The translations under genes and the position numbers were made by a program. The notes under the pieces are model-generated. The model ran no database searches. It saw only the letters and a program-made list of their open reading frames with translations, and was not told where the DNA came from. A DNA stretch of 64,000 bases, taken from the NCBI RefSeq assembly GCF_002464935.1, contig NZ_NBYY01000013.1, positions 93,232 through 157,231 on the forward strand, given 5' to 3'. This stretch comes from Candidatus Enterovibrio escicola (GTDB taxonomy: Bacteria; Pseudomonadota; Gammaproteobacteria; Enterobacterales; Vibrionaceae). Below, one piece after another: positions 19,870 through 32,399 of the stretch (position 1 is the first letter of the stretch; each line of letters opens with the position of its first letter).

Positions 19870-21522
19870 ATGGCTAAGAAATATAAGCAAGTAAAGGCAT
19901 CACTAGATAGTCTACATCGTATATTTACCGTACCAGAAGCATCGAATTCCAAACTAAGTTCCATTGAGAAAGCCATTTCTAAAAACCTAAATAGTTTCCT
20001 GCAAGATCACGTTCCTTTGATAAATTGTTCACTCACAGACATCGAAAAAGACTTTTGTGATCCGTATATTCCTGAACAAACCACATTTGTTTCTGACCAC
20101 ACCGAATTTTTACTGGAAAAGCTGATTGCACAATCTGTCCACACGTCTTCACCACGTTTCATTGGTCATATGACATCGGCGTTGCCCTATTTCTTAATGC
20201 CACTTTCAAAAATCATGATAGCCTTGAATCAAAATACGGTTAAGATCGAAACATCTAAAGCCTTTACTCCTCTTGAACGCCAAGTGCTAGGTATGTTACA
20301 CAATTTGATATATCAACGTGATGCTAATTTCTATAATAGTTGGATGCACAGCTCTGCACATTCATTAGGTGCTTTTTGTTCAGGTGGAACCATCGCTAAT
20401 ATCACTGCACTTTGGGTAGCAAGAAACAATCAGCTTAAACCTGAGGGTAATTTCAAAGGTGTAGCTGAAGAAGGTATTTCACATGCAATGAGGTATTATG
20501 GTTATAAAGATTTAGTTGTTTTGGTTTCTGAACGAGGTCATTATTCACTGAAAAAATCCGCGGATATTCTCGGTATTGGTCAACATTCACTAATCGCTAT
20601 ACCTACCGACGACAACAACCGTATTCACCTAGATAAACTTGAAGCAGTTCTGATTGAGCTCAAAGAAAATAACATCAAACCTTTTGCCCTTGTGGGCGTT
20701 GCAGGTACTACTGAAACAGGCAATATTGACCCGCTAGACAAAATGGCAGATATTGCTGAACGTGAATGTATCCACTTTCATGTTGATGCTGCATGGGGTG
20801 GCGCAAGTTTGATGTCGAATAAGCAACGTCCAAAATTAAAAGGCATTGAACGTGCTGACTCAGTCACCATTGATGCACATAAACAACTATATGTGCCAAT
20901 GGGTACGGGTATGGTACTATTTAAAGACCCCTCCTTAGCATCTGCTATCGAACATCATGCCGATTACATTCTTCGAAAAAGTTCAAAAGATCTAGGTTGT
21001 CATACCCTAGAAGGTTCGAGAAGCGGCATAACCATGTTATTGTTTTTTAGCCTGAAGATTATTGGACGGCAAGGTTATGAATTGTTGATTGATCAAAGTG
21101 TCGATAAAGCCATGTACTTCGCCGAATTAATTAAGCAAAAGGAGGATTTTGAATTAGTAAGCGCCCCTGAACTTTGTTTGCTGACTTATCGCTACTTACC
21201 CACTCTAGCTCGTGAAGCGCTAGCGTTAGCAACATCAGAACAGACCGACCAGATCCACGCTTTACTCAATACCTTGACCATCTTCATTCAAAAACGTCAA
21301 CGAGAAATGGGATATTCTTTTGTGTCACGCACACGGTTGACTCCTTCAAAATGGAACCGACGTCCAACAGATGTGTTCAGAGTTGTCTTAGCCAATCCGC
21401 TTACTACGCATGACATATTAAATGACGTGTTGGAAGAACAAAGAGTTATTGCTCAACAAAGCACCACAGCATTACCAACATTGATTATCCTAGTAGATTC
21501 TATACTCTCGAAATTCAGATAA
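19870..21522 (+). CDS. panP: Pyridoxal-dependent aspartate 1-decarboxylase
   Basis: Makes beta-alanine from aspartate for pantothenate and coenzyme A. In Vibrio this PLP enzyme takes the place of the pyruvoyl enzyme PanD. Length (550 residues) matches PanP. Visible: SGGTIANITALW, HVDAAWGGASLMS, the PLP-binding lysine in DAHKQLYVPMG near residue 338, and the C-terminal block SFVSRTRLTPSKWN. The frame is unbroken although both flanks are IS debris. The start is an ATG preceded by a weak site (AAAGTATCCAG). No other pantothenate gene is near, so it stands as a single gene. The family also resembles glutamate and sulfinoalanine decarboxylases, but the overall sequence fits PanP best. Confidence 0.9.
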   Translation: MAKKYKQVKASLDSLHRIFTVPEASNSKLSSIEKAISKNLNSFLQDHVPLINCSLTDIEKDFCDPYIPEQTTFVSDHTEFLLEKLIAQSVHTSSPRFIGHMTSALPYFLMPLSKIMIALNQNTVKIETSKAFTPLERQVLGMLHNLIYQRDANFYNSWMHSSAHSLGAFCSGGTIANITALWVARNNQLKPEGNFKGVAEEGISHAMRYYGYKDLVVLVSERGHYSLKKSADILGIGQHSLIAIPTDDNNRIHLDKLEAVLIELKENNIKPFALVGVAGTTETGNIDPLDKMADIAERECIHFHVDAAWGGASLMSNKQRPKLKGIERADSVTIDAHKQLYVPMGTGMVLFKDPSLASAIEHHADYILRKSSKDLGCHTLEGSRSGITMLLFFSLKIIGRQGYELLIDQSVDKAMYFAELIKQKEDFELVSAPELCLLTYRYLPTLAREALALATSEQTDQIHALLNTLTIFIQKRQREMGYSFVSRTRLTPSKWNRRPTDVFRVVLANPLTTHDILNDVLEEQRVIAQQSTTALPTLIILVDSILSKFR

Positions 21523-21669
21523 TAATTAACCTATTGAATACATAACCAGCAGCTTGATCTGGAGATCTCTCTTTTTAGATTTGAATACAGGTCTATCTTA
21601 CAAACCTATAAATAACTCTGTGTAGTGGTTTCGTGGGAATCGCCAGTGTGCGTAGTACCTCATCGTTCG
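21523..21669. repeat. Terminal-repeat remnant after panP
   Basis: CCTATTGAATACATAACC at about 21532-21549 is nearly identical to one end of the miniature elements at 33.7 and 55.0 kb. No partner end is seen nearby, so only a single end remains ten bases after the panP stop. Confidence 0.5.
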
Positions 21670-22046
21670 TCAGGTGAAATGCATAACTTAGCAGAAAGCA
21701 GATAGACTGCAGTACACTCTACACTTTTCGCATCCTCTTTTGAGATGGAGATTTGCATTCCTATATACAGTTAAATGATGAAAGTCAGTTTTATATTGAA
21801 CAACGACTGGTTGAGGGTGATTATTTTAGCCAAATTGCTAAAATATTTAACTGTACTCACTTCACTATCCGCCTGAAAATAAAGTGATATTATTACAGGT
21901 AATTTGCACGACGTATACTATCATCGTTTTCATCAAAAAAGGCTAAATAAATTCTCTCAAACGCTATGATCTGGTTGGTTATCAGTAGAATCTTAGAGAG
22001 AAATAAGAAGTTCATTCATGAGCGTCTCAGCACACATACGTCACTC
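21670..22046 (+). mobile_element. IS30-type element, 5' fragment
   Basis: Plus-strand N-terminal part of the same IS30 type as at 17.4 kb (YIEQRLVEGDYFSQIAKI, then IRLKIK), with stops. It breaks off at TACGTCACTCGATT, where a 34-base IS982 tail begins. Confidence 0.7.
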
Positions 22047-22080
22047 GATTTGAAAAGACGCGCTTATACAGATCTGAGAT
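22047..22080 (+). mobile_element. IS982 3' terminal fragment
   Basis: Thirty-four bases matching the last bases of IS982 (CGCTTATACAGATCTGAGAT), 58 bases beyond the pheT stop codon. The rest of the element is gone. Confidence 0.65.
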
Positions 22081-22138
22081 TAATCTAGGGCACTTACCAT
22101 CAATAGTTAGTTTGCTATTTTATTAAAGTGGTGTTGCA

Positions 22139-24526
22139 CTAGTCGCGGAGATTTGCGTTAAACTTGTGACCTAATAGTGTTACAACATCTGAAACCGCAT
22201 TAGAAATATCAGCTTCTTCTAAGGTACGCTCCCCTGATTGAAGTAATAAGGCAATGGCTAAGCTTTTTTTGCCTTCTTCTACACTCCTACCTTTAAATAG
22301 ATCAAACAGTCGTGAACTTCTAATAAGTGCATTATCAGTAGCCAAACACGCGCGAACGACTGTTTCTGCTTCAATTTTATCAGAAACAGTCACGGCAATA
22401 TCCCGCCGGTTTGAAGGGAACTTAGAGATATCAACAGCTTCTGGAAGAATACGTTGGTTAATAGCGTCCCACTCTATTTCAAATACGATGGTACGACCGT
22501 TCAAACCAAATTTTTTCTCAAGTTTTGGATGTACTGCACCTATGTAACCAACAACTTTCCCGTAAATTTCAATCTCGGCACTTTGCCCTGTGTGTAGTGC
22601 TGGATGTTTAGCAGCCTTGAAATTATATGCCAACTCATTAGCAGTTAGCTTTAAAATAGATTCTAGATCACCTTTTAAATCAAAAAAATCAACCAAGTTA
22701 GTTGCAATATCCCAATGTTCCTCGGAACGTAACCCAGTAATTACACCTGCCAACATCATATCTTGACGTACGCCGGTCTCTGCAGATTCATCAGGGATGA
22801 AACACAAACCTGCTTCAAACAGACGTATGCGTGGTTGTTGACGCTTTTGATTATAAACAACTGTGTTCAACAAACCTGTCCAGAGACTTAAACGCATAGC
22901 GGACATATCAACGGAGATTGGATATGGCAGTATAAGTGCATCAACATCAGGTACGATAAGTTTTTGTTGTGCTGGATTAACAAAGCTATATGTGATAACT
23001 TCGTAGTAACCTCGGTCGACTAGTAGATCACGAATGCGCTTAAGAGGCTGATTTACTTCTTTATGTTCGTTCATAATGAGGTGCGTGATTGGTACTTGGT
23101 TTGGAATATTTTCATAACCGAAAATACGACCTACTTCCTCCACCAAGTCTTCCTCAAGAGATATATCAAAACGCCATGAAGGAATTTTGGTACTCCAACC
23201 TGTAGTTGTTTTTCCTACATCACAGCCCAGCCTCGTCAAAATTTCTACAACTTCATCAGAGGCAATGTGATGTCCAAGCAGATTATCCAATTTAGTTCGA
23301 CGAAGAAGAATTGTTTGTACCTTTGGTAGATACTCTTTCGACTCTTGAGCAACAATATCACCCGCTTCACCACCACAGCTCGCAATCAGAAGTTGTGTTG
23401 CACGTTCCATGGCGTGGTACTGAAGACTTGTATCAACACCACGTTCGAAACGGTGTGACGAATCAGTGTACAAACCATAGCTACGTGCTCGGCCACGAAT
23501 TGAATCTGGAGTAAAGAAAGCAGCTTCCAGAAAAATATCTTTGGTCTCAGTTTTTACACTTGAAAAGTCACCACCAAGGATACCCGCAATTGCCAGCGCT
23601 TTATTGTGGTCAGCAATAACTAGCGTATCGTCGTTCAGTTCTACTTCGTTGTTGCCAAGAAGAACTAATTTCTCACCTGGCTTCGCCATACGTGCCACAA
23701 TACCCCCCTCAATTTTAGAGAGATCGAATGCATGCATCGGTTGACCTTGCTCTATCATCACGTAGTTTGTGATATCAACGATTGGGTCAATAGAGCGAAT
23801 ACGGCTACGCCTCAATTTTTCTTGCATCCACAATGGAGAAGTAACTTTTACGTTGACATTACGAACAACACGTCCCAAGTAACGAAGACAAACTCTGGGT
23901 GCTTCGATAGCAATGGAGACTTTATCGTCGATAACTGGTGATATTTTATTAAATTTAGGATCGGTTACTTCAGCGTGGTTTAGTACACCAACTTCTCGAG
24001 CTAACCCTCTGATGCTTAAACAGTCTGCACGGTTTGCAGTCAGTTCAACATTTATACTTACATCGTTTAGATTGAGGAGTTTTCGTACATCAGTTCCAAT
24101 TACTGCATCTTTTGGGAGTTCCATTATGCCGTTCGGTTCAATGTCAATACCCAGTTCAGAGAAAGAACACAGTATACCGTTTGAGAGTTGACCACATAGT
24201 GTTTCTTTTTTGATTTTAGAATCGCCAAGTAAAACAGCACCAACAGGGGCTACAGCTACTTTCAAACCCAGACGGCAGTTTAATGCCCCACAAACGATGT
24301 CTAGCAGCTCTTCGCCAGCCACGTTTACTTTAGTTACACGCAGTTTTTCATTGTCGGGGTGTTGACAGCATTCAATTACTTCACCAACAACAACACCAGT
24401 AAATTTACCTGCAACAGCTTCAATATCGTCTACTTCCAGACCTGCCATAGTCATTTGCTGAGCAAGTTCTTCCCTATTTACAGCAGGTTTAATCCATTCT
24501 CGAAGCCAAGACTCACTGAATCTCAT
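22139..24526 (-). CDS. pheT: Phenylalanyl-tRNA synthetase, beta subunit
   Basis: Beta chain of the alpha2-beta2 PheRS that charges tRNA-Phe; it provides editing and tRNA binding. At 795 residues it is the normal length. Visible: the N-terminal EMAP-like tRNA-binding domain at residues about 40-150 ([20 protein letters not shown]), the B3/B4 editing region ([18 protein letters not shown]), the B5 domain, a catalytic-like core and the C-terminal FDX-ACB domain ([14 protein letters not shown]). It starts 19 bases after pheS, so the two are translated from one message. The usual downstream gene ihfA is absent; IS remnants begin 58 bases past the stop. Confidence 0.97.
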   Translation of the reverse strand: MRFSESWLREWIKPAVNREELAQQMTMAGLEVDDIEAVAGKFTGVVVGEVIECCQHPDNEKLRVTKVNVAGEELLDIVCGALNCRLGLKVAVAPVGAVLLGDSKIKKETLCGQLSNGILCSFSELGIDIEPNGIMELPKDAVIGTDVRKLLNLNDVSINVELTANRADCLSIRGLAREVGVLNHAEVTDPKFNKISPVIDDKVSIAIEAPRVCLRYLGRVVRNVNVKVTSPLWMQEKLRRSRIRSIDPIVDITNYVMIEQGQPMHAFDLSKIEGGIVARMAKPGEKLVLLGNNEVELNDDTLVIADHNKALAIAGILGGDFSSVKTETKDIFLEAAFFTPDSIRGRARSYGLYTDSSHRFERGVDTSLQYHAMERATQLLIASCGGEAGDIVAQESKEYLPKVQTILLRRTKLDNLLGHHIASDEVVEILTRLGCDVGKTTTGWSTKIPSWRFDISLEEDLVEEVGRIFGYENIPNQVPITHLIMNEHKEVNQPLKRIRDLLVDRGYYEVITYSFVNPAQQKLIVPDVDALILPYPISVDMSAMRLSLWTGLLNTVVYNQKRQQPRIRLFEAGLCFIPDESAETGVRQDMMLAGVITGLRSEEHWDIATNLVDFFDLKGDLESILKLTANELAYNFKAAKHPALHTGQSAEIEIYGKVVGYIGAVHPKLEKKFGLNGRTIVFEIEWDAINQRILPEAVDISKFPSNRRDIAVTVSDKIEAETVVRACLATDNALIRSSRLFDLFKGRSVEEGKKSLAIALLLQSGERTLEEADISNAVSDVVTLLGHKFNANLRD

Positions 24527-24545
24527 TTTTTAATTACTCCAATAC

Positions 24546-25529
24546 TTACCTGAATTGTTTCAGGAAGCGTAGATCGTTTTCAAAGAACGCACGCAAGTCA
24601 TGCACGCCATAACGCAGCATGGTCAAACGTTCCACACCCATGCCAAAGGCAAACCCTGAGTATTTTTCAGGGTCGATGTTGACTGCGTGAAGTACCTGCG
24701 GATGCACCATACCGCAACCCAAAACTTCCAGCCATTTATCATTCTTGCCCTTTACGTCTACTTCTGCAGAAGGCTCAGTGAATGGGAAGTAAGAGGGACG
24801 AAAACGTACTTCCAGATCCTCCTCAAAGAAGTTGCACAGAAAATCATGGAGGATGCCTTTTAATTGAGAGAAGTTTACGTTTTGATCAACCAACAATCCC
24901 TCTACCTGATGAAACATTGGAGTGTGTGTTTGGTCGTAGTCGTTACGATAAACACGACCAGGTGCGATGAAACGCATCTGTGGTTGGTTGTTCTCCATGG
25001 TGCGAATTTGAACACCAGAGGTATGCGTACGTAGCATAAGATCATGATTAAAAAAGAAAGTATCATGGTCAGTACGTGTTGGGTGATCTTTTGTAATGTT
25101 CAGTGCATCGAAGTTGTGAAAAGAATCTTCAATTTCCGGACCCGTTTTAACCGAAAAACCCAATTCCCCAAAGAAACCTTCAATGCGTTCGATAGTACGT
25201 GTTAGTGGGTGAATACCACCCTCCTCAATGCGCCGTCCTGGCAGGGTCACGTCAATGGCTTCACCGGAAAGCTTCAATTCAAGCTCCGAATGCTCAAGCG
25301 TGTTTTTACGCTCAGAAATGGCTTGCTTAATAGTTTGTTTGACTTTATTAATTCTCGTACCAGTTTCATGGCGCAGGCCAAGTGGTAATTTACCTAATGC
25401 TTGAAGTTGCGCTGTCAGTTCAGATTTTTTACCTAGGTGTTGTACACGTACCTCATCTAAGACCACAACAGAGTTAGCAGCGTTAATGGCCGATATTGCG
25501 TTGAACAGAATGTCCTCTACGCGTTGCAT
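24546..25529 (-). CDS. pheS: Phenylalanyl-tRNA synthetase, alpha subunit
   Basis: Catalytic alpha chain, 327 residues from the ATG at 25529, identical in length to the E. coli protein and preceded by AAAGGAAGCC. A longer frame from a TTG at 25586 would add 19 residues not found in the family, so I reject it. Class II synthetase motifs are clear: motif 2 in [17 protein letters not shown] and motif 3 in [18 protein letters not shown] heptad-rich N-terminal tRNA-binding arm precedes them. Upstream, IS5-type debris begins about 80 bases from the start codon, so the usual neighbours (rplT and the pheM leader) are gone. A short GGGTGG/CTACCC inverted repeat overlaps the leader. Confidence 0.97.
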   Translation of the reverse strand: MQRVEDILFNAISAINAANSVVVLDEVRVQHLGKKSELTAQLQALGKLPLGLRHETGTRINKVKQTIKQAISERKNTLEHSELELKLSGEAIDVTLPGRRIEEGGIHPLTRTIERIEGFFGELGFSVKTGPEIEDSFHNFDALNITKDHPTRTDHDTFFFNHDLMLRTHTSGVQIRTMENNQPQMRFIAPGRVYRNDYDQTHTPMFHQVEGLLVDQNVNFSQLKGILHDFLCNFFEEDLEVRFRPSYFPFTEPSAEVDVKGKNDKWLEVLGCGMVHPQVLHAVNIDPEKYSGFAFGMGVERLTMLRYGVHDLRAFFENDLRFLKQFR

Positions 25530-25610
25530 GGCTTCCTTTATCCACCCTTCTGGGTAGTGTCCTACGAGAATAAAAAAGATAGACAAATTTTAGTTTAAGT
25601 GCCCTTCATT

Positions 25611-25823
25611 AGGTGTTGTTGATCTTTGCTTTAGAAAACTCGTTCAACAATATAACTTTAGTCATATTAACATAAATACCAGTGATATTGTGCTGCCGTA
25701 ATTTCTTTCGAGATTATCATATATATTTGAAACTGAATGATATTATTTAATTCACTTCAAGGGATTTTTATACTAAGGGATCAGTTTATACCACTTTTAG
25801 CGATATCTCGCTCATAATTTCCG
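25611..25823 (-). mobile_element. IS5 family (IS427-like) element, 3' fragment
   Basis: About 210 bases similar to 14.80-15.01 kb and 52.28-52.44 kb, covering the last transposase codons and the terminus (GGTGTTGTTGATC). It abuts an IS5-type element of the other kind at 25824. Confidence 0.65.
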
Positions 25824-26912
25824 GCGTTGTTGATTAAATCAGGTCTATAACGCACTGATCCCAATATTTGTTACAGTTTTAATTTGTCTGATGGAGCACA
25901 AGCATACCGAATCTTATGATATTGTTCATTGTTTTCATATTCGCCAGTGCTTCACCAACTTTAGCAGTGTAATCACGAAGAGTGAGTGTAGGACCGAGCA
26001 ACTGCTTATAGCGATCCATTGCTGTTTCAGTTAATGAGTGTTTGTGATAAAGACTGTCCTGTTTACACTTCGTCAGTTTGTCGTCTTTCAACGCCTTTAC
26101 TGCTTTACTTTTAACCTGATCCTTAATTGCAGATCTTGTCATTGTGGCGATAAAAACCGGATGTAGAACTGGGAAACTACAGAAACTGGAATGGCGAGAT
26201 GTGATGGAAGATTGTTCACACATAACGCTCGGAGACACGAAGAACTGGCACACAAGGCGAGTTCCTCTTCTTAATCGTTCGGCTCTGATATATCATGCGT
26301 GAACGAAAAGAAAGAGGTCTTCATATGCCGTTTGAAGGACTCTCCGGAGCCAAAATCACAAACAACTGAAAGAAGATGCGGATGGTTCTAAGCATCAAAA
26401 GATGACCCTAAATTTATACCTCACTATAATGCGTTATACATGTGCCACGTGTTTGGTTATGAATGACACCCCAAAATTAAAAATTTTACTCTGGCTTGGT
26501 CGCTCAATGACCTGCATGGTTAAATGTTACTCTCATCTGAATGTCAAGCATTTTGCTGATGCTGTGACTTTCCTAGAGGGTTATTTATCGACAGCATAAT
26601 GTTACATAAATATTAAAATATTAGGCTGTTACACGTTTATACTATCTAGTAGATTTACTTCATGTTATTAAGAATTTCTGAAATATAAAACCACGGTAAC
26701 GATGACTGTGATGTATTAAACAATTCCATGCCTTAATGGCAGCCTCATTTATCTAAAAAGTGACTGAGCCATTGTTTACTAATGTTTGATTATATTGTTT
26801 TCAATTGCTGATCTTGTGCTTGGTCGTTTTCTTCATCACCTCGCGCTTAACTCCATGGTGATCTGATCATAGAAATTGCTATTAATTCAGATAGTTGTAG
26901 AAATATGCCGGA
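25824..26912 (-). mobile_element. IS5-type element split by foreign DNA
   Basis: Left end GGCGTTGTTGATTAAATC at about 25824. The transposase C-terminus is readable on minus at 25.88-26.11 kb (KHSLTETAMDRYKQLLGPTL, GEALANMKTMNNI). The N-terminal part and right end lie at 26.64-26.91 kb. About 500 bases between them do not belong to the element and include an integrase tail. It is inactive. Confidence 0.75.
26330..26602 (+). pseudogene. Tyrosine integrase, C-terminal fragment
   Basis: The frame ending at 26599 reads RYTCATCLVMNDTP, then LLWLGRSM and CYSHLNVKHFADAVTFLEGY. This is the C-terminal box of phage-type integrases (consensus LRHTFAT, LGH, YAH), with the nucleophile tyrosine kept but the Arg-His pair altered to MRYT and LGH to LGR. 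No N-terminal half is present. It sits inside the split IS5-type element and is probably a prophage leftover. Confidence 0.6.
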
Positions 26913-26953
26913 AGAACCTCGTATTTGGAAAATTTTTAATGATTTATAAAATA

Positions 26954-26968
26954 AAAGTCACGACTTTC
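26954..26968 (-). terminator. Weak hairpin after icd
   Basis: GAAAGTC GT GACTTT followed on the minus strand by TATTTTAT, about 30 bases past the icd stop. The stem is short, so this is only a candidate terminator. Confidence 0.35.
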
Positions 26969-26997
26969 CCCGTATTTTTTATTTCTGAAGTGCTAAT

Positions 26998-28248
26998 TTA
27001 CATTTGTTCAATCATATCTTGAGCAAACTCAGAACACTTTCGCAAAGTAGCACCCTCCATTAGACGTTCAAAATCATAAGTTACAGTCTTATTACTGATC
27101 GCTTTTTCCATAGAACAAATGATCAGGTCAGCCGCTTCCGACCAATCCATATGACGAAGCATCATCTCTGCGGACAAGATTAGTGAACCAGGGTTTACTT
27201 TGTCCTGACCTGCATATTTGGGCGCCGTGCCGTGTGTAGCTTCAAACAATGCAATACCGTCACCAATGTTTGCACCAGGGGCTATACCTATGCCACCAAC
27301 TTGTGCTGCCAGCGCGTCAGAAATATAATCACCATTCAGATTCAGGGTTGCAATCACATCATATTCTGCTGGGCGCAGCAGAATTTGTTGTAAGAATGCA
27401 TCCGCAATCGCATCTTTAACAATAATTCTTTTGCCAGTTTTAGGGTTATTGAACACCACCCAAGGACCGCCATCTAACAATTCAGCACCAAATTCTTTTT
27501 TTACTACCTCATAACCCCAATCTCTGAAGGCACCTTCGGTGAACTTCATTATGTTACCCTTATGAACTAAAGTAAGAGAATCACGATTGTTATCGATAGT
27601 ATACTGGACTGCCGCCCGAACCAGACGCTTAGTACCTTCTTCTGATACTGGCTTGATACCAATACCACACTGATGATCGAACCGGATTTTAGTTACACCC
27701 ATTTCTTCTTTTAGGAACTTGATCACCTTATCAGCTTCTGCCGTGCCTGCTTTAAACTCAATGCCTGCATAGATATCTTCTGAATTTTCACGATAAATAA
27801 CCATATTAGTCATTTCTGGTCGTTGCAAAGGGGTCGGTACACCATTAAAATAACGAATAGGACGAACACACATATAGAGATCTAATTCTTGACGAAGAGC
27901 AACATTCAAAGAGCTGATACCACGACCTACTGGTGTAGTCAGAGGACCTTTAATAGACACTTTGTATTCACGAAGAAAGTCTAGAGTTTCAACAGGTAGC
28001 CATTCATCTTCACCGTAAACTCGAGTTGATTTTTCACCAGTATAGACTTCCATCCAAGAAATCTTACGGTTACCACCGTAAGATTTTTCTACTGCAGCAT
28101 CGACAACTCGGATCATTGCTGGACTAACATCAACACCAATACCATCACCTTCAATGTATGGGATAATTGGATTGTTAGGAACTACCAACTTACCGCCTTC
28201 TATCTCAATCTTCTGACCAATTTCTGGTACCACCACTTTATTTTTCAT
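26998..28248 (-). CDS. icd: NADP-dependent isocitrate dehydrogenase
   Basis: TCA-cycle enzyme turning isocitrate into 2-oxoglutarate with NADP. Its 416 residues equal the E. coli length. The substrate loop [16 protein letters not shown] places a serine near residue 113, the site phosphorylated by AceK in E. coli, with [10 protein letters not shown] following. The NADP-binding part ([36 protein letters not shown]) is intact. It is divergent from rluE with 260 bases between them, the arrangement known from E. coli. Start: ATG after an AGAGGTGAAT ribosome site. IS debris lies 85 bases past the stop. Confidence 0.97.
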   Translation of the reverse strand: MKNKVVVPEIGQKIEIEGGKLVVPNNPIIPYIEGDGIGVDVSPAMIRVVDAAVEKSYGGNRKISWMEVYTGEKSTRVYGEDEWLPVETLDFLREYKVSIKGPLTTPVGRGISSLNVALRQELDLYMCVRPIRYFNGVPTPLQRPEMTNMVIYRENSEDIYAGIEFKAGTAEADKVIKFLKEEMGVTKIRFDHQCGIGIKPVSEEGTKRLVRAAVQYTIDNNRDSLTLVHKGNIMKFTEGAFRDWGYEVVKKEFGAELLDGGPWVVFNNPKTGKRIIVKDAIADAFLQQILLRPAEYDVIATLNLNGDYISDALAAQVGGIGIAPGANIGDGIALFEATHGTAPKYAGQDKVNPGSLILSAEMMLRHMDWSEAADLIICSMEKAISNKTVTYDFERLMEGATLRKCSEFAQDMIEQM

Positions 28249-28508
28249 TTAATTCACCTCTGTCTGTTTTTTATTACGTTACCTACCAAACAGAATAATT
28301 TTCTGTCGCAAAATGCTTCATTAATATATCAATATTGTGAATCAGGTAATTTTCTCTTTTGTATAACATACCGTAAAAGAATACTGTAAATTCTACAACA
28401 CACTAATCACATTATTCTATGTATAATACGAAAGCGCATTTTGTAACTAGACCTGATTGATAGCATTCAACGACGTTTAAAACAACTTCAGAAAGAGGTG
28501 TCAACAAA
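28249..28508. promoter_or_regulatory. Divergent icd / rluE promoter region
   Basis: 260 AT-rich bases between two divergent starts; it must hold promoters for both. I could not assign individual boxes. Confidence 0.5.
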
Positions 28509-29141
28509 TTGGCTTCCACATTAAAGGCACAACATATTTCACGTGAGTACACTCGCAAAACTGTTCGAGAAAATAATCCTACACAAATCATTATTTTCAA
28601 TAAGCCATTCAATACGTTGAGTCAATTTACGGGAAAGTGTGGTGATTCAACATTAGCTGATTTTATTTCAGTAAGAAATGTGTATGCTGCAGGTCGTCTC
28701 GACAAGGACAGCGAAGGTCTGCTTGTGCTGACGAATGACGGTGTTTTGCAAGCGCGTTTAACCCACTCAAAATTTAAATTACCGAAAACATATTGGGTTC
28801 AAATTGAAGGAATTCCCACCAAAGAATCACTAACTCGTTTGCGTAAAGGTGTAAAACTTAATGATGGATGGACACTTCCGGCTACTGTTGAATTAATGAA
28901 TAATCCTGACTTATGGCCACGTAGTCAGCCCATCCGTCATCGTCCCTCAATCCCCACATCGTGGCTTACTATTACATTACAAGAAGGCCGTAATAGACAG
29001 GTTCGTCGAATGACCGCAGCTGTTGGCTTTCCAACACTTCGTTTGATCCGTTATAGTATTGGTGAATGGACAATAAATGGGTTGGAATTAGGCGAATGGC
29101 GAAAAACACCCATCACTCCGAAACAATCAAGGCGTGATTAG
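28509..29141 (+). CDS. rluE: 23S rRNA pseudouridine synthase
   Basis: RsuA/RluB/E/F-family enzyme; RluE makes pseudouridine 2457 in 23S rRNA. At 210 residues it lacks the S4 domain of longer relatives, as RluE does. Visible: [12 protein letters not shown], the catalytic aspartate motif [19 protein letters not shown], and the signature [20 protein letters not shown]. The likely start is a TTG at 28509, with GAGGTG eight bases upstream. Its position divergent from icd and before mnmA-hflD-purB supports the name over RsuA. Confidence 0.9.
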   Translation: MASTLKAQHISREYTRKTVRENNPTQIIIFNKPFNTLSQFTGKCGDSTLADFISVRNVYAAGRLDKDSEGLLVLTNDGVLQARLTHSKFKLPKTYWVQIEGIPTKESLTRLRKGVKLNDGWTLPATVELMNNPDLWPRSQPIRHRPSIPTSWLTITLQEGRNRQVRRMTAAVGFPTLRLIRYSIGEWTINGLELGEWRKTPITPKQSRRD

Positions 29142-29214
29142 GTTCTCATCTGTATCAAAAAAAGAATTTCTGTTAAACTTCGCCACCAATCTAATGGGAG
29201 CTGGAAATGTCGTT

Positions 29215-30327
29215 ATGTTAGATAGCAGCAAAAAAAAAGTTATTGTTGGTATGTCCGGCGGCGTCGATTCCTCAGTGTCTGCCTATCTACTGATTCAACA
29301 AGGCTTTCAGGTAGAAGGTCTTTTCATGAAAAACTGGGAAGAAGATGATAATGATAAATACTGTTCGGCATCGGAAGATCTGGCCGATGCACAAGCCGTT
29401 TGTGACAAACTTGGTATTCATATGCATACCATTAACTTTGCTGCTGAATACTGGGATAACGTCTTCGAGCACTTCTTAACCGAATACAAGGCAGGTCGCA
29501 CGCCAAATCCAGACATCCTTTGTAACAAAGAGATTAAATTTAAAGCTTTTATGGAGTTTGCAAATGAAGTACTAGACGCAGATTATATCGCGATGGGTCA
29601 CTACGTTAGGCGCACCTTCCCTCCTAAAAAAGATACGAAAACACAAATGCTTCGTGGAGTTGATAGCAACAAAGATCAAAGTTACTTTTTATACACTCTT
29701 AGCCACAAGCAAATTACACGTAGTTTGTTCCCAGTTGGTGGTTTGGAAAAACTTAAAGTCCGGCGCATTGCTGAAAAGCAAGGCCTGATCACAGCGAACA
29801 AGAAAGACTCCACGGGCATTTGCTTTATTGGTAAACGCAAATTTCCAGATTTTTTATCTAAGTACCTACCAGCGCAACCAGGTGTAATCGAAACCATAGA
29901 AGGTAAAAGTATCGGCGAACATCAAGGATTGATGTATCACACACTTGGTCAGCGAAAAGGTCTATACATTGGAGGGCAAAAAGGCGGTGATGGTAACGAA
30001 GCAGCTTGGTATGTGGTTGATAAAAACATGGAACGAAATGTCCTAATTGTTGCACAAGGTAACGATCACCCTCGATTATACTCGACTAAATTGGTTGCGG
30101 GTCAACTTCACTGGATTGACCGTAAAACAATGACGCAACCATTAAAGTCAATCGTAAAAACGCGATACCGCCAGCAAGACATATCATGTACCATCGAACC
30201 TATTGATGGCGACAAAGTCGAAGTTACTTTTGATAAACCGCAAACTGCAGTAACCCCAGGTCAGTCAGCAGTATTCTATTCTGGTGATATTTGTCTGGGC
30301 GGCGGTATAATCGAAACGCGTATTTAA
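29215..30327 (+). CDS. mnmA: tRNA-specific 2-thiouridylase
   Basis: Adds sulfur to U34 of tRNA-Lys, -Glu and -Gln. It has the PP-loop ATP site GMSGGVDSS, the first catalytic cysteine in [13 protein letters not shown] and the second in [11 protein letters not shown]. From the ATG at 29215 it has 370 residues, like the 368 of E. coli. The frame is open back to a GTG at 29134 overlapping rluE, but those 27 residues do not fit the family. GGAG lies about 15 bases upstream of the chosen start; another ATG at 29194 is possible. hflD follows after 13 bases. Confidence 0.95.
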   Translation: MLDSSKKKVIVGMSGGVDSSVSAYLLIQQGFQVEGLFMKNWEEDDNDKYCSASEDLADAQAVCDKLGIHMHTINFAAEYWDNVFEHFLTEYKAGRTPNPDILCNKEIKFKAFMEFANEVLDADYIAMGHYVRRTFPPKKDTKTQMLRGVDSNKDQSYFLYTLSHKQITRSLFPVGGLEKLKVRRIAEKQGLITANKKDSTGICFIGKRKFPDFLSKYLPAQPGVIETIEGKSIGEHQGLMYHTLGQRKGLYIGGQKGGDGNEAAWYVVDKNMERNVLIVAQGNDHPRLYSTKLVAGQLHWIDRKTMTQPLKSIVKTRYRQQDISCTIEPIDGDKVEVTFDKPQTAVTPGQSAVFYSGDICLGGGIIETRI

Positions 30328-30340
30328 GGAGCAACTATCA

Positions 30341-30961
30341 GTGGCTACTACTTTGTTTGATCGTACTATCGCATTCGCAGGTATCTGTCAAGCCATCAAA
30401 CTGATTCAGGGAGTAGCTCGTTCAGGCTGTTGTGAGCACAGTGCTCTTAGAATAAGTTTGAACAGCATTATAGTCACAAACCCTGCTTCTGCCTTCGAGG
30501 TCTTCGGTAAAGAAGAAAACCTCAAATTAGGCTTAAGAACCCTGATTAATGAACTGGATAGCAGGATAAGTAGTAGCGAACTCACTCGTTATTTAATCAA
30601 TATTCTTGCACTTGAACGCAAGCTGTCTGGTCGAAGAGACAGTCTTGCGCAATTAGGAAATCACTTGGAAACCGTCCAACGTCAGATTCAACACATTGAC
30701 CTTCTTACTGATCAAATGATTAGTAATTTAGCCAGCATTTACCTCGAAATTATCACCCCATTAGGTCCGCGTATTCAGGTAACTGGTATCCCAGCTCAAC
30801 TTCAGCAAATAGACGTACAACATAAAATTCGTGCACTCCTGCTGTCGGGTATCCGTAGCGCTGTACTATGGCATCAAGTGGGTGGAAAGTATCGCCATCT
30901 TATTTTTGGTCGTAAAAAAATGATTGAGCATGCCAAAATCATCTTAACCAGAAATTTATGA
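30341..30961 (+). CDS. hflD: High frequency lysogenization protein homolog
   Basis: A 206-residue, mostly helical protein matching HflD, which in E. coli associates with the inner membrane and antagonises lambda CII. Its housekeeping role is not settled. Conserved blocks LVQG-like ([12 protein letters not shown]), [17 protein letters not shown] and [20 protein letters not shown] are seen. It starts at a GTG preceded by AAGGAGC. The order mnmA-hflD-purB is the same as in E. coli, with 21 bases to purB. Confidence 0.92.
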   Translation: MATTLFDRTIAFAGICQAIKLIQGVARSGCCEHSALRISLNSIIVTNPASAFEVFGKEENLKLGLRTLINELDSRISSSELTRYLINILALERKLSGRRDSLAQLGNHLETVQRQIQHIDLLTDQMISNLASIYLEIITPLGPRIQVTGIPAQLQQIDVQHKIRALLLSGIRSAVLWHQVGGKYRHLIFGRKKMIEHAKIILTRNL

Positions 30962-32353
<1,392 letters not shown>

Positions 32354-32375
32354 TTACAGTTAAACCAAGCATAAT

Positions 32376-32398
32376 AATCCTCATTTTTTGTGAGGATT
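32376..32398 (+). terminator. Hairpin after purB
   Basis: AATCCTCA and TGAGGATT form an 8-bp stem around TTTTTTG, 22 bases past the purB stop. There is no U run after the stem, so termination efficiency is uncertain. Confidence 0.45.
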
Positions 32399-32399
32399 G

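Noticed and set aside
22254..24553. Several 60-97 codon plus-strand frames
   Set aside because: All are antisense to pheT; none has a ribosome site or family resemblance.
25530..25586. TTG start giving a 346-residue PheS, or a PheM-like leader here
   Set aside because: The extra 19 residues are not in the family, and the ATG at 25529 has a good ribosome site and gives the E. coli length. The phenylalanines are few and no Phe-rich leader with its own start is present.
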